From Varroa destructor (Eukaryota > Arthropoda > Arachnida > Mesostigmata > Varroidae): a stretch of DNA of 64,000 bases. Below, one piece after another: positions 36,600 through 50,029 of this stretch (position 1 is its first letter; each line of letters opens with the position of its first letter). Location of the stretch: positions 38,426,051 to 38,490,050 of the forward strand of contig NW_019211455.1 in NCBI RefSeq assembly GCF_002443255.2. Direction: 5' to 3'. Below the pieces are notes generated by a model. The model worked only from the letters and a program-made list of their open reading frames with translations, was not told the DNA's origin and did no database searches. The translations under genes were made by a program, and so were the position numbers.

Positions 36600-38809
36600 A
36601 GTGATCAATATCAACCAAGGCTAGGGAGGTGTCCTCCACAATATCTATCTATATACATGTGTATATATATAAAAAGTATTCGAGCTTCGATCCAACTCTT
36701 TATACGGGCGTGTGATAAATGATCTAACTCTGGCTCTAAGGCATTTTCCATATGAAAGGGGGACATTTCTGTAGCATGCCCTCAACCCAGAATGGTAAGT
36801 AGTGGTTCCTAAATATTTGCTATTAATGCACTACTCTGATACCTATTTATATCTGACCAATGTCTCCACACCTAATGATCTACATTGTAACTGGCATTCT
36901 AAGGTGCTAGTTTTGTAGATATTCCGTCAAGTACTAGATTCGTACCCAATTTTTGTAGCGTGACTATCGCGCAAACTTCGTTTCGTGTTTCGTTTTCATG
37001 AGGCACATTGTCAACCTAACCTGGAGGTATTTCAAGCTTTCAACAGTACGTAACACTTCACGTTATATTCTATGGCTGTATAACATTTAAAAGTGAATAC
37101 GCGTTTTGAAAGTGGACGGAGAGACTATTGCACTTAGGCCTGGCTCTTGGTAGTGTACCTTTTCACACATTTTCTAAACTTTTAACGATCTCGTAAATGG
37201 CATAATATTGTATCAGTGCGTACTTGCCGTAAAAAGAAGGGCGGATTGGCCGCCGCATAGGCGTTTCAACCAACAAATAAGCTCTGGAAAGCCCCCACTT
37301 AATTGTTTTGCTGCAGCTAAACTATCACCACTGAATCAACACCTCTTCCAATAACAATTATACGCTTTCAAGCATCCAGAAACTATTATAAAATATGAGA
37401 AATGCAACAAAAGTAATTTTCGCATCGAGAAAACAAAAGCAAGAAAATGGCTCGCTAAGCGGAAAATCTAAGAACGATTTCGTCGAAAAGTTCAATTTTG
37501 TTATAAATCGGCTCTGTGAGTCAAAGATATTCCAAGAAAGGGGGCTAATAAGGTGTTTCTGACACATTCAGATCCCAGCCATTGCTGCTATTAAATAAGC
37601 TTAACAATCGCTATTGTCGAGACTGTACAAAACCTCGTACGTGATTTATAGCAGCAGCATATTTCAATGAGAATTCATTACTGATAAATAACCAGTAAGT
37701 CTTAAACAAAGACGTATATAGGTCTTTAACGTATGAAATTTAACTTTTGCGTCAGGCCAACGTCATCTAATCGTTCATGTGAAACTTCAATGAAAACAAG
37801 AGATACGTCTCTCTGAATATTGCATTCGTATTACCTCTAGAAGCATTATGTAGTTAGAACGAACTTGGAATGCGTATCGCATGATTTTGGAGCTTTGGCA
37901 AATCAGTGCCCTGTGTGTGGATAAGAGAGACAGCACGGACACTATTCTAACGAAATACCATACATACTTCAGGCGCAAAGAAACATCCTATCCTGTACCT
38001 ACTAATATAAAATATCCAGAATATATAAGGGCTCCTTACGAAAATCGTTGAAAACTAAGCGGCACCTTACTAGCTATTACCATAATAAAATAGCACCTTT
38101 AAGAAAGATTGCAGACCACGAGAGCATAAGCTTAAATGAACAGTGCACAATTTCGAAATTATCCCATCGTTGCACACCATTGGTAACAATTACGCATACA
38201 TACAGAGTAATGACTATATATTGGTTCAGAAAAAATTATTACGCTGTTTACCACAAGAATTTATTTTATTACGCATTAAAGCGAATTTTTATGAATTTTG
38301 TTTCCAATAAAACAAAACCCTTCCACAGTATCATCGTGGTATGATGGATGAAAAGTTCCCAAATGGATACACTGGACGAAGAGGTATCTGGCCCGTTACC
38401 CGGGACTTTTTTTTTATGGGTCTCATCTTGAAGATAAAGTCTATGCCAAACAACCAGTAAAACTGGAACGTTTTGAAGCTGCAACTGAACAAGAGTAGGC
38501 TACACTATTGGCAGCGTAATGACCAAAGCAGTAATAATATGCGCAAGATCTGAGGAAAAGTTACTATTTTATTTATGTTTTTTTGCAATTTAAAGATAAT
38601 CATATACGAATGAAAACTGAACGTGTAGTCATTTCAACCGTGTATATACTTTTGGGACACTCTCAATATAAGTATATTCAGTTTTTCAACAGCGATTATG
38701 ATTTTGTATGGCTTAACCATGTGGAAACCCTAATTGAAGTAGCGCGCATTCCTGCTGTTGACCTCATTACTGCTGCTGCAGTTTTCCTCTATCTTTGTTT
38801 GCTCTGTAG
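36600..38809. other. No confidently supported gene
   Basis: AT-rich, with imperfect TA repeats at about 36640-36672. The frame at 38583-38855 runs through the pyrimidine tract of the next exon and is not itself called. Confidence 0.45.
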
Positions 38810-38859
38810 GATGGGTACGACGAACAGGTTACGGGGCTTTGGAGTTTTGGGCTAAGGAG
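38810..38859 (+). CDS. Candidate exon with strong splice sites on both ends
   Basis: The acceptor (GTTTTCCTCTATCTTTGTTTGCTCTGTAG) is near ideal and the donor is strong (AAGGAG|GTGAGG). Two of three frames are open. One gives DGYDEQVTGLWSFGLR and ends in phase 2. The other gives WVRRTGYGALEFWAKE and ends in phase 0. Both look protein-like, so the frame cannot be chosen without the neighbouring exons. It sits in a GC-richer island (about 38740-39130). Confidence 0.42.
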
Positions 38860-39118
38860 GTGAGGGACGCGGGGGCAACACTGCTAGTTAGGGTCTGTAG
38901 GCAACAGTGATATTTGTGTAGGCAGTCCATTGTGATTATTCAATACCACTTCGTTCTCTTTTCCTTTCATCGATTTCCATTTTTAATATTTTCTCGTAGC
39001 TCCCCCGTATATTAGCCTCTACCGTTCCCTTTACGGCGGTGGTTGCAAAAGGGAAAATGGAAGCCGGAAAATAACAGCAAGTGATAGGTTAAACAGGACG
39101 ACCTGCTATGCCGCCACA

Positions 39119-39502
39119 ATGAAGCAACGGATGCATGATGAAATTCGTCATAAAATTTCTAATGGTCTGCAAAAGTGCAGTGCTGCAGCAAGTAACTATC
39201 GACAAGTTTCTATACGACTTATTCTAATAGACCTTCTCCTTTCGCGTCACCATTTAGAAAATCACGGACGTTTTTTCGGCAGCGTAACCATCATCATTTT
39301 CAGTTACAGCAGCCACAACGAAGAGCCGTGCGAAGTGGTTAAGAAGTCATTAACTTTGGCTGATCGCTTGAACTGTAGATTGATAACAAGCAGAAGACCC
39401 TCGTATTTGGACTCACAAATGAAAAATATATGCAGACTCAGAAAAAGCTTATTGCTTGCGAGGATCATTCGCATGTATCATCCGCCATTCAAAATCTATT
39501 AG
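39119..39502 (+). CDS. 127-aa ATG-initiated ORF, unrecognised
   Basis: CCGCCACAATG is a good start context. The ORF runs MKQRMHDEIRHKISNGLQKC through SIRLILIDLLLSRHHLENHG, GSVTIIIFSYSSHNEEPCEV and SLTLADRLNCRLITSRRPSY to a TAG. It is one of the longest ATG-initiated frames in the window. It is rich in basic residues, with no clear signal peptide. It could be a 5' coding exon, a single-exon small protein, or noise. No downstream donor was chosen. Confidence 0.28.
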   Translation: MKQRMHDEIRHKISNGLQKCSAAASNYRQVSIRLILIDLLLSRHHLENHGRFFGSVTIIIFSYSSHNEEPCEVVKKSLTLADRLNCRLITSRRPSYLDSQMKNICRLRKSLLLARIIRMYHPPFKIY

Positions 39503-42500
39503 GTGCGGTACTATCACTTGTTTGACGACACTCATACGACCAACCAACGCAAAGCTCCAATGTGATTGAATTTAGCTAGCAGAACATTACGGCAACAACA
39601 GATAATAAACACACGTATAAAGTGAGAAAGGTACAGATTACTCTCTTTGGTTTATTTTTATCTTCTGTCCGTATGACAATTTGTGTTTTCATGTTCCATT
39701 AATGTAAAGCGATTTTGTATCAGCACAAAGTTATTGTAAGTGAAACCCTTTGAGAACATAGAAAGTCGTGATTTGCTCCCAAATTCAAATACATAATTGA
39801 TCCTAGAACATATGAGTACATTCGGTACATGCATAACCGCGCAAGCTGAGACTTTACATGAAAGTTCGCACCTGTCTACTTATAGTGTATTCATTTTAGC
39901 GCCTCGTGGTCAGATTTTCTCTGTTGCACTGCACCATTGTTTACTGCAGTGAAATAAAACACATCGGAACTTTCTGTAACTCAGTGCAGCGTGAGAACAA
40001 TAGCGTTAGCTTCCTGATCTTTTTCGCCATTGAACATGGTACATTTTAGTACGTAGGGGTCTATCTTTAGCCTCGTTTTGCCGGCCTTTTATCTACAGAC
40101 ACAAGTGCGTTCTGCATTTGTCTTTAGAGTGGCGATTGGACAAATCTAATCTACACTAGCCTATGTTCAGAGTACTATGAAGCGTGAAGCCTCATGGACT
40201 CGTGTTGCTCACGCCCACAATGGAGCTCACAAGCAGGGCCAGAGAAAGCGCCTCTCCTTAAAGAATTCCTTTGTTGCCCCGTACTCTATCTTCACTCAAA
40301 GTTCCGTTGCACTTCGGAAATGAGTTGCGGCCGCGAAAGATACGGTGAATTCCTGTTATAGAACGTTCTAGTTCCAATGTCCGTACTAGTAATGTCTTTG
40401 CTCACGCCAAGATTCACTCTAGCTGCTTACTAGCTCACTAGGTACATCTTGTTTCATTACCGTAGAAGCCGATACGAGTGGGCTTTTTTCCACGCATCCG
40501 TGGTACATGTCACTAATTTTTTCCTTACTATCTGAAGATATTCACATATTCCATTACTACTACGTTTTTCGGTTTCGAGTCAAGATAATCTGTGACTTGA
40601 TTATGATAATCCGACTATTAAATTGATTAGGTAACAGTCGGAAGTGAGCGCTTCGGGAAATAACCTAAGCTCGAGAGTTGCTTGTTGCTTCATTTGTTTG
40701 TATCGTCAAACCTGAAACGACGCGCAGCTCAAGAGGGTCGATTCTTATTATTTCGCGACACTTTTACCAGTATATACTGTTCTTTTTATTGTATCTTAGC
40801 CCAATATACGGCTTTCGCATAGGCTTGCAAATTGTATGTATAATAGAGACTTTTTCGAAAGTTTATCTCTTACTGATGTCTAGAGTAGACCCTATGAAGC
40901 CATGCGCATATTCTCAAATGGGAAACCGTCCATTTGCTTGCAGTGACCGTTCCTTATTCATATCACTTGAGCAACCCTAATCGTTTTGATAGATTCTTTA
41001 TATCCACGACTTGACGGTTTCGGCAATGTGCGGATAAATACTACGGGGGTAATCATTGTCCCAATCCTCATTGTAATTTCCAACGCAATAGACGTTTCAT
41101 ACTATTCCTATGAGTGCTTGTTTGGTGCTTACTTTCTGTCTGTTTGATAGAGCGGTAGCAATGCATTCGGTTGCGATCTAGATTTGAAAGCGGACGTAGA
41201 TGTATTCTGCTTAGCGGTAGCACCCGAGGTAAAATTCAAAATATAAATTTTTAACATCCGCCTACACCAAGATAGAGGCGCGTGATGAGGGGTTATTGTA
41301 GAAGGAATTCTTCACATATTCCAACCTCATCCTTTTCCGTTGTCCCTGGTAACAAACGACCATTTTCCATCCCTTCCTGTTGTCGGTTGGGTTGTTACCA
41401 TTTGCAGCACTGATTGCCCCTCAGTTGCCACGAACGGGCATTCCACGAATAATAACGACCTCTGGAATACTTGATACACCGATAACTGTATCTTCAGTGA
41501 ATTGCGGGTACATTCCTGAGATTCCTTGCTAGAGCAGAGGACTCGATCCGAGCTTCATTTCGCTTTAGTAGTATATTAGCTAGGACTTTTATATTTTTTG
41601 CATGTTTGAATTTTCACGGAGTCTACTCGAATGTCTTAATGCGACCTTCGCAACTTATGCGTACATGAATGCACCTGTTAATTCTTCCCACTTCAGCATA
41701 GATCAGCAAAAGAAAAAACATTAACTTGAAACAGTGATTTAATTGGGATCATTAATAACATCAGGAGTTATTGGTTCAAAGCCCACATTCGACATAAACT
41801 GCTTGAAGATTAGAGAAAACGCTTAAAATTGAAATCTATTGTCATGGACCGCCTTCAGCTCAGCGGAGTATCCATATGATCACATAATCATTTATGGTTT
41901 TCTCGTCAAACAAAATGCGTGTCCTTCAATCGATCGCTGTATTTTTTCTTCGCCTACCCTAGCTTGAGATAGTTAGCGGCTAAAAGATTGGCACGCGGCT
42001 TATCCTATTACCTTAAATGTCGGTACCGTGTAACCGGCTTTGGGCATGTTAGTTCCATTAATCAGTCCTGTTACTCTCGCCGTCACGGCTGCATCGAGCA
42101 TACAGAAGCATCAGCTATTTTTGAGGGACCAGAATCTATTCCGGGCAGCGGCGTGACGGACTAGTACAATTCGGTGGCCGTTGAGTTATTGTCTAGCGCT
42201 AAACACAACTATGTCTGCCACTGAGTCGTGCTTGCTAGGTCATCTGGGTTAGGGTCTATGTGAGTTTTGTGCTATGCAGAGCTAATTTCATTTTTAGGCA
42301 ACGAAGGAAACTTCTACGAAGATTCCTTCATTGATTGTTTAATCCCTCTTTTAACTCCCAAGCCGCTTTGTGTATCTAAATCTATCTTTAGTACACCGAT
42401 TGATAACAGCGACTGACAGGTTAGTATACCCTGGCAATACTACCCATACCCTAACGACGTATTAAGGCGTTCACCGTACTTATCGGTAGGAGACGGTGAA

Positions 42501-44460
42501 AAATAATTCGATGCATATCGTTTGCCAAGAAGGCCATTTTGTGGTTCTCCTACTTTTCGGCCAAATAATTATGCCACACAAATCCTGCCCTGTGCAATAT
42601 GCTCGTGACCTGCCGCTTTGTTCAAATTTACAAAATCTCAAAAATTAGTTCATTACAGCTGAACAACCTTAAAATGGCAATTTGTTTTTTTACGGTGCAA
42701 ATATCTGATTGACAGTCAGTACTTGTGGCTGAAGAGCCATGGTAGAACGCATCTTTCCACTATTCTTCATCTTCGTATCTGACTAAATGCAATTAAGCTA
42801 TCCTTTTAGGATTTCTTTTCCTGTTCTATGGTTTCTAAGCGATGGCTTTTCTTGCATTTGACGTTAACCATTTCTTGTCTGCTTCGTGACATGTACTAAC
42901 AAGGCTCCTTTTTCTAGTACTAAAAATGTTCTCCTTCGTCGTGTGTGAATTGACATTACCACAACATTAGCATTGCTATGACCGAAACACGTGTGGTCAA
43001 TGCTTATAGCAATAATTTTCATATGCCTCGATAGGAAAATTTTTTAAGGCAATGTTACAGCTATAGAAAATTTTCTATGAACAGGATGTGTTACTCCAGG
43101 ACTGAACAGGATAAGTTACTTTATAGTCGTGAGAAAGATCTCTAGCTTCGTCCAATCTATATACTTGATTTACTAAGATGGCCTTATACAAACGACAAAG
43201 TTAACACATGTGAATTAGGAAAAAGATTATTTCTCGGATTAAGCTGCTATTAAAATTATAATACTAGCAATCATCAACATCGTCTTTTTCAAAGCACACA
43301 AAAGTCCAAATTTTAACCAAATAAGCCTCTGATGAGCCTAATGTAGCCCTAAGTCTAAAACATGAATTGTGGGGCTTATTTTTAGCCCCTAATGATTTTG
43401 CTTCTTCAATTATAGAATGACAGGAGGAGAAAGAAGTATATGTGTTAATTTGTTATTAGTGATCAGCTATTTACTTGATGTTATGTAAGCGGGGAAGATG
43501 ATCGTCAAAGAAATAGATTCATCTAGAGAATATTGGTCTTTTGGGTAAGGCGATTCTCGTAATGGGCTTCACGTTCATTGCAGCTTAATACAGCTATGAA
43601 GTTGCCGCCATTTCTATCGACTAAATGATCGAACGCTATACCGTTTGCACGTTTCGGATTCTTTACAATGGCATCACTTCTCTATATATGACAAAATTAA
43701 AACAATTTTCGGCAGCATCAACAAATTATTTTTTTAATGTGATAAGTTCACACGCACCTGATCATCTATTCCGTTAGTGAAGAAAAAGCTTGTTCGTCTT
43801 CACGACAGCCATATCTATCGTGAGGTGAAGTCCAATTTGTGATACACTAAAAAGGCCCCAACCACTATTTTCCAGCAGAATCGAATTTGTCACCAAGCAG
43901 TTGTCTTAGAAGATAGAAGTCCATAGTCAACGACGATGCTTCGGTAAATGTTCGAAGAGACTTATGGCATCGACCATGATCAGTCGTTATGAGCAAATTT
44001 CGTGAAGACAGAGCCTTAGATAGTTTCCGAATAATCCTTATAATATTGTACGGAAAATGTATCTATGTCTTTCATCGCGTCAAAACTTGATTTCGAAATT
44101 CCAAATTGCAACACCTCAGAAACGCTACCTCATTAGGCACGTTGGAATAATGGTACTTGATGCATATATATATATATACACATGTATATGAAAGCACGCC
44201 TGTGACGGAACTGGCTTATTCTCTGCAAGAATTTACGAACAATATCTGAAACGTCTCTTTCGAACTAAATCAAATAGGCCTCGCCTCCGTAAGACCCGAG
44301 ACAGATTCATCTTAGTACGTTTACTGGAGGGCTCCCGTTGGGATACGGTTATAGGCGTGTCTTCGCGTCATAAAGCTTCAATGGAAACACCGAGGGCGAC
44401 CAAAACGGCCCAAGCTACAGACCAACCACAAAAAGCACCGGGAGCAACGATGCGGCAAAT
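39503..44460. other. No supported gene
   Basis: Five kilobases of AT-rich sequence with only short frames (the longest, 40678-40980 plus, is hydrophobic: ILFFLLYLSPIYGFRIG). A 16-bp palindrome (ATAGAAAATTTTCTAT) lies at about 43063-43078, and a TA run at 44164-44178. Confidence 0.5.
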
Positions 44461-44494
44461 AATCAGATAAAAGCCCCGCTTGTTGTCGACCACG

Positions 44495-44699
<205 letters not shown>

Positions 44700-45172
44700 T
44701 ATAATGATAACAACAGTAACAGCAACATTCCACCGAGAGGAGCTGGGGCAGCAGTAGCGTCTACCGGCCTTGTCGGTCCACTTGTCCCCTTTATCCTCTG
44801 TGTTCCCCATCTATTCCCGTCCCGACGAAACGTTTGTCGTCCATGTCTTTTTAGGCCAGCTGGTTCGATGCCTTTCGTTTTTCTTCATCCTCTTCTTTGG
44901 TTCAGCGTCTTTCACATGTGGTTGACTAGCTTGTAGGCTATCGAGGACTAAAGATGGAATGGCAGCGACAAGCAACGGCACCACCAGCAGGAACGACTTT
45001 GCTGCTGCTTTGGCAGCGTAGCTGATGCGTTCGCAACATTTTAAATTTCAAAGCACAAACCGACGGTCTCCTGTCTCCTCCCTTCATTCGGTCCACCCTT
45101 ATCCGGCGTTGCCAGCTCCACCTATTTGGTCCTGACGCGCCTTCGTCCCTGCGCTCAATGTTTGTCGCTTAC

Positions 45173-45327
45173 CACAACCAGCACAACCATTCCCAAATCT
45201 CAATCATCCCAGAATTCATCCCCGTTTCGTTGTCCACTCCCAACAGGCCTCGAACTGTGTCGTGAACGGAAACGCATTGTGTGTACTGCGCCTTGCCGAG
45301 ATGGACGCTAGAGCCTGGAATGCCACA
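45173..45327 (-). CDS. Candidate internal exon with strong splice sites
   Basis: On the minus strand the acceptor CCCCCTGTCTACAATCTCCTCCAG and donor TTGTG|GTAAGC bound 155 bp in which only one of three frames is open. It reads CGIPGSSVHLGKAQYTQC, SVHDTVRGLLGVDNETGM and SGMIEIWEWLCWLW, starting in phase 0 and ending with two bases (phase 2). GC content is raised. The plus strand has a competing open frame (45126-45311) without splice signals of this quality. No domain recognised. The neighbouring exons on this strand were not identified. Confidence 0.45.
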
Positions 45328-45399
45328 CTGGAGGAGATTGTAGACAGGGGGCTTCGGCACGAGACCGTTGTACAGGCGGCAAAGCTAAACTGTTGCAAA

Positions 45400-48300
45400 C
45401 AGAGTGATGGCCTGCACGCTGACTAGACAAACGTTTTTGGGCAACGCACCAAAGAAGCAACCTTTGGAGTTCTTTCTCTAGACATTATTTCTGTAAGCTA
45501 TGGTGCCCTGTCCTACTTGAGTCCAGTTCGGAGAATTGAAGGACGAAGCTTATCACTGTGCGACCCTCTACGGGACTACCGATGTTCGTATAATTTGGAA
45601 TTCGGTGAAAGGATTTGACAGCAGAGCTATTTTTTAAGCCGATACTGATCATGCGGCTGGAGCAACCTATCTGCTTCTTGTTATACTACAAACATGACTC
45701 TATTGCCAGCAATGTCGTATACAATACCACTGAAAGCCCACTGCTTGCTCGCGATTTTACTAGTTTCGAGTTAACATTTACAATTCATACAAAGGGCCAT
45801 TGCACAGGTGTCGCTGTAATCCCGTTGTGAGTCTCATCTCATCACACAGTGTAGTCATGGTTTATTTTACTATAACAAAATAGGTACTTCAACATTTGAA
45901 AAATAAGTTATGATCTTCTTAGACCTCATTAGTAAGCAACAGAGGCATTTTTTTTAATGAATCCTTAATAATTTAGTTTTTATTGGTTTCCAAGCGCCGA
46001 TTGCTCACTAGCAGTTCTTCTGATTTAGTTGATAATGATGACCTTGAATTATTGAGGAAGTACCTAATAACACTACTTTCGCTAACGTTACCTTACAACA
46101 AAACGTATATACAACGCAGAAAGTAGTAAAGGACATTGCGTTTTACCCTCTGCCTTTGGATTCAAACAAGGCTTCCGCCATTTTGTACACGTCCGATAAA
46201 TGAGTAAACAATATTATTGGTTACAAATAACACTCGCTAGATCATTATACATAAAGCGATACATAACGATCTAGCGAGTCAAGGCGTTCTATCATAGGCT
46301 TAAATTATCATTCGTGGTCACAAATTAACTGAGAATATTTGAACTCTAAAAAGCCAAGTCTTCGTACAAACAAAGTATATATAGATATTAGTTTATTGAC
46401 TAAACTGTTTGTGTGATTTTTTTTGCGTGACTTAATGAGGAAATACTATTGTGAAAACGCATGGGCGGTGACGTAAACCAGGCGTCAATAGTCGGGAGGG
46501 TAGTGGGGGAGTTAATAGGGTATTTTTTCTTACTATCCCTTATTGTTGGACCACATCTTTTTGTAACTATTGCTCAGTTATCCAAGCTCTTCGCAACAAC
46601 TGCAAAATCGGAATTCTAAAAAAACGGTTTTCACCGTATATTCTTGTACTTCCTATGTTTTTAGTTCTAGGGACTGGTTGAAGACGCGTAGAAATATCGA
46701 TGCCTCTGCTTGCTCTCGCACTGCAACGACCTGACATTTTCATGGCTAGCTTACTTTTTAAGTTGCAACCTCAAGTACTTCGAAAATCAATTGCCTTTAG
46801 AGATCAAGTAATAACGGGGCGTGGAATAAGAAATGACAGGCCAATGGGAGCAGGGAATAATTGGCATGTTCCCAAGATAATTAAAACGTGATACGGGATC
46901 ATTAGAACGAAAATAACTAGACGCTCATAATAGAATCGCTTAAGGTAGTTTGATCGTTTGATTGTTAAAAACGGTCGTGATGGGACATCACTACAGCATA
47001 ATGAAGTAACTTGAAAAATTACAATGGGTTACTAAAACAGGGCGATAGGATCAAATTGCAGGCCACCAACGAAATGGGGTTCAAACTTTGATCAGGTTTG
47101 AGCTGTTTTAGATTGAATAGATCAAAGAAACAGAACAGCAACTGTTCGGCCCTGATACTGTTGTGTGATAAGTTTAGCGCTGTTAATTGTTCATCAAAAT
47201 CTTAACGAGCGCCATGTGTACATGCGACTGTCGTAAGAGCTGAGGTCAGAATCAAAGGATACCTGTGTTGCGGCCCTAGATATTTCTGATAAGCGTGATA
47301 TTTGTGACTAGTTATATCATGTCCGTCAAAAATTTATCAAGATATGCTGTAATTGGTGTAACTTCGTGATAGCTGACGCGATTTAACGTAGTCTTCCTTG
47401 CGGAACCCGTAAAGCTCCTTATCGTGTTAAGTTGTTTGATAAATATCAAACAAGTTGCGAGTTAGGCGAGGCACCATCCGTGTAGTGTCGTTACCGCGAA
47501 TCCGCTAACTTCTACCCCTGTCAATTGATTTAAGCCTATATCTTCTGTATACAGTTGAGTATGCACTATACTATCTAAAATAAGGTAATCAAGACTCGAG
47601 AAGAGAAATTGTGCCTTAGTAATACACCATTCTGATTGAATAGGATTGGTTGGTTTTGTCTAATATAATAATTATGTTTGAAACATTATTATGTGAAAGA
47701 ACTGGAAGTCAATGGGGCGGCTTTGGGCAGTCCGCAAGTTAATCATTGAGCGTTAGTTCTACATCTAGACGTTCACTTGGGCATAATATGATGTCAAGAG
47801 GACCTATTTTGTTTTTTTGCCCTTTTAACGAAAATAGATAAATATGTGTTGGTGTTATTTCAAATAGCCTCACCTAGTATAATTCATATAATCATGCTGT
47901 TAAGTAGAAGGTAATATTTCATGTAAAAACTGTGTACTTCGCTAACAGCTACATCTTTTTTTTACGTCATATTTAATCCGTGGTTCTGTGGAGGAAGGCA
48001 GGCAGACAACAATATAGAAAACCTTCTCGTCCACAATGAAAGCTAGTTTCGATAACAATGCTGTGTTCTTACAAACATAAACGCAATATTGAAACTGACG
48101 TTATAGAAATAGGTGTAAGCACGTTGACTAAAGGGGGTACAGTTATCTTACTTAGGGATCAATTATCTTTGTAATTCGTTAGAACGTGCCCTAATAGTGT
48201 AAATACGCGTCTGCTTACTTTAACAGGGCCTCTGAAATCGAGCCATATCCATGAGGATATTTAACGACTCCGTGCGTACGAAACCTTGAACGATAGTAAC

Positions 48301-48632
48301 AGAGAACTGTCTAAAGTTACATTACGCCATTTATACCTGATGTATGTTCCTTTTTGTTCTGTATTTAAACGTGGCGTCGAGAAAGTTCAGAATAAACATA
48401 AATGTTCCAGTTTACGTAACCACATATATAATTTAGTTTGGACGTTAACCTTCGAACACCAATTATATATAAATTATATTACGAACGCAAGATGTGATCT
48501 GGAGGTTCGTATAAAAAGAGAAATTGTGTATAATGCACGATAAAATATATGCTAATTACAAGCTAAATTTAGCTGGTTACTAATAAATAATTTGAATAGA
48601 TATTTTCCATTGACGGGTTTCACACTGTGGAG
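45400..48632. other. No supported gene
   Basis: AT-rich. Contains the inverted repeat at 46232-46279. The frame 48286-48543 (NDSNRELSKVTLRHLYLMY...) has no start or splice evidence. Confidence 0.45.
46232..46279. repeat. Inverted repeat, 17-bp arms, 1 mismatch
   Basis: ACTCGCTAGATCATTAT at 46232-46248 pairs with ATAACGATCTAGCGAGT at 46263-46279, leaving a 14-base loop. The first 12 bp are perfect. It could form a cruciform or, if transcribed, a hairpin. No flanking duplication seen. Confidence 0.85.
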
Positions 48633-48848
48633 AAGTTTGTTAGATTTAATGATAGACTGAATGCTAAGACACCGAGTGTTGAGCAGGCAAAGCTTCATTT
48701 ACGAACGCTCAAGGATGTCCTATTCGGGCCGCTTTCATCTATAGTGCTGTACTTGGTGCATCTGCACGCGTTTGCTAGCCTTCAGCACGACCAAGAGCCC
48801 CTCCCAATGCTCTCCGCCGCCATCTTCCGAATGTCCCGAATGTGCTAA
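48633..48848 (+). CDS. Candidate exon, unrecognised
   Basis: After an acceptor-like TTTCACACTGTGGAG the frame is open for 71 codons: KFVRFNDRLNAKTPSVEQAK, LHLRTLKDVLFGPLSSIVLY, LHAFASLQHDQEPLPMLS. Composition is balanced and GC rises toward the 3' half. A donor-like TTG|GTGCAT near 48757 would give a phase 0/0 exon, otherwise it ends at TAA. The acceptor tract is modest. No domain recognised. Confidence 0.22.
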   Translation, partial: KFVRFNDRLNAKTPSVEQAKLHLRTLKDVLFGPLSSIVLYLVHLHAFASLQHDQEPLPMLSAAIFRMSRMC

Positions 48849-50029
48849 GCAAAGAACGGAAGAGATAGGTCTCGTTGGAGCGCCTTCATTCGCCTTTCAT
48901 AAAAACAAGTAGTGCAAACTTTTGCTGCTGGCGTTAGAAAAGGGTCCCTGTGGAAGATCTGGAAGGCCAGACACCGTCATCCATATGCTGGCATGACGCA
49001 TTTGGCCCGTGTTTTCTCCAACCGCTAGCCACAGGATTCGGTTATTACTTACCTTCCATGTTCCCTCTGGACTCGAGTAATACTATAAACGAATAGAAAC
49101 AACAAATGTTGCATTCCCATTTTATTTCAACAAAACGAACGGCGCTAACGAGCTGAGTGACACAACACGTAATCCTTAAATGCATCCTATCATGCAAGCG
49201 GTTGCTTGAGGAATTATTCAAAATGCAGGGTTTTTGCTGATTTGCTACTTTATTTTCACACATACGTGTGTTTATTAGTAGTATACACTGAGCCTACGTT
49301 GTGTGTAAACATGAAATAATCTGCTTGCCCCTGAGGGCTGGTCCTGAATCATACGAACAACTTAGCTAGAATTCATTTCTCTCTCACGTTACGTGAAATC
49401 ATTGTGTGAACCCGACGTAATCCCTATGGCTGTTCAATATGAGGATATTCGAATTGTGTCGATGACGCGGCGTCAAGAAAGAAGGGTTTCTATGTTATCA
49501 TTTTCAGATCGCAAGTAGCTGAGAATCATAGGCTACGAGAACAGACGAAATTTTTGGTCAAAGGATATATACGGATCCCGATTTTGAGTGTTTTTCTATT
49601 GAATTCAGATTACTGCAACTATTATTAATACTAGTGAAATAGATATTGTCATGCACATATTAGATGCACTGTTATTTTTTGCTGTTTGCATTGACAGTTT
49701 AATCAAATGGCTGACAATTGGAAAATCTTCCTCTTTGCAGGATCGCAGATCTCCCAGGTCCACCTAGACCTGCTAAAATGAATTACTAAGTGACTGGATT
49801 TTTACAAAAAGAAAAAGATGAGCCTTTGACTGAAGGCACACTGCGGTGTAATTGTGCGTATCTTTCCAAATCTGATGTGCCCTGTGCCACCCGTTTCTGA
49901 CCGGAGCAATTTGTACTCATGGATCACTTTAGGGGTTGCTCATTGAAAGATTATCCAACAGATGTTAGTCATAGAATTTTTTGATCTCCTGTGACGGGAC
50001 CGTCTTTCTCTTCAGGTGAGGAAAGTCTT
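48849..50029. other. Mostly empty; possible 30-bp minus microexon
   Basis: At 49053-49082 the minus strand shows a very strong acceptor (TTTGTTGTTTCTATTCGTTTATAG) and a consensus donor (GGAAG|GTAAGTAA) only 30 bp apart. All three frames are open, for example YYSSPEGTWK. A good acceptor also ends at 49740 on the plus strand (TCTTCCTCTTTGCAG), followed by IADLPGPPRPAKMNY and a stop. Confidence 0.35.

Noticed and set aside
41520..41570. Minus-strand GGATCGAGTCC with a TAGCTAAT upstream
   Set aside because: Spacing is too short for a tRNA and the stems do not pair.
49741..49788. IADLPGPPRPAKMNY as the linker before a fibronectin type III domain
   Set aside because: Only 15 residues before a stop, no fibronectin strand follows, and another frame is equally open.
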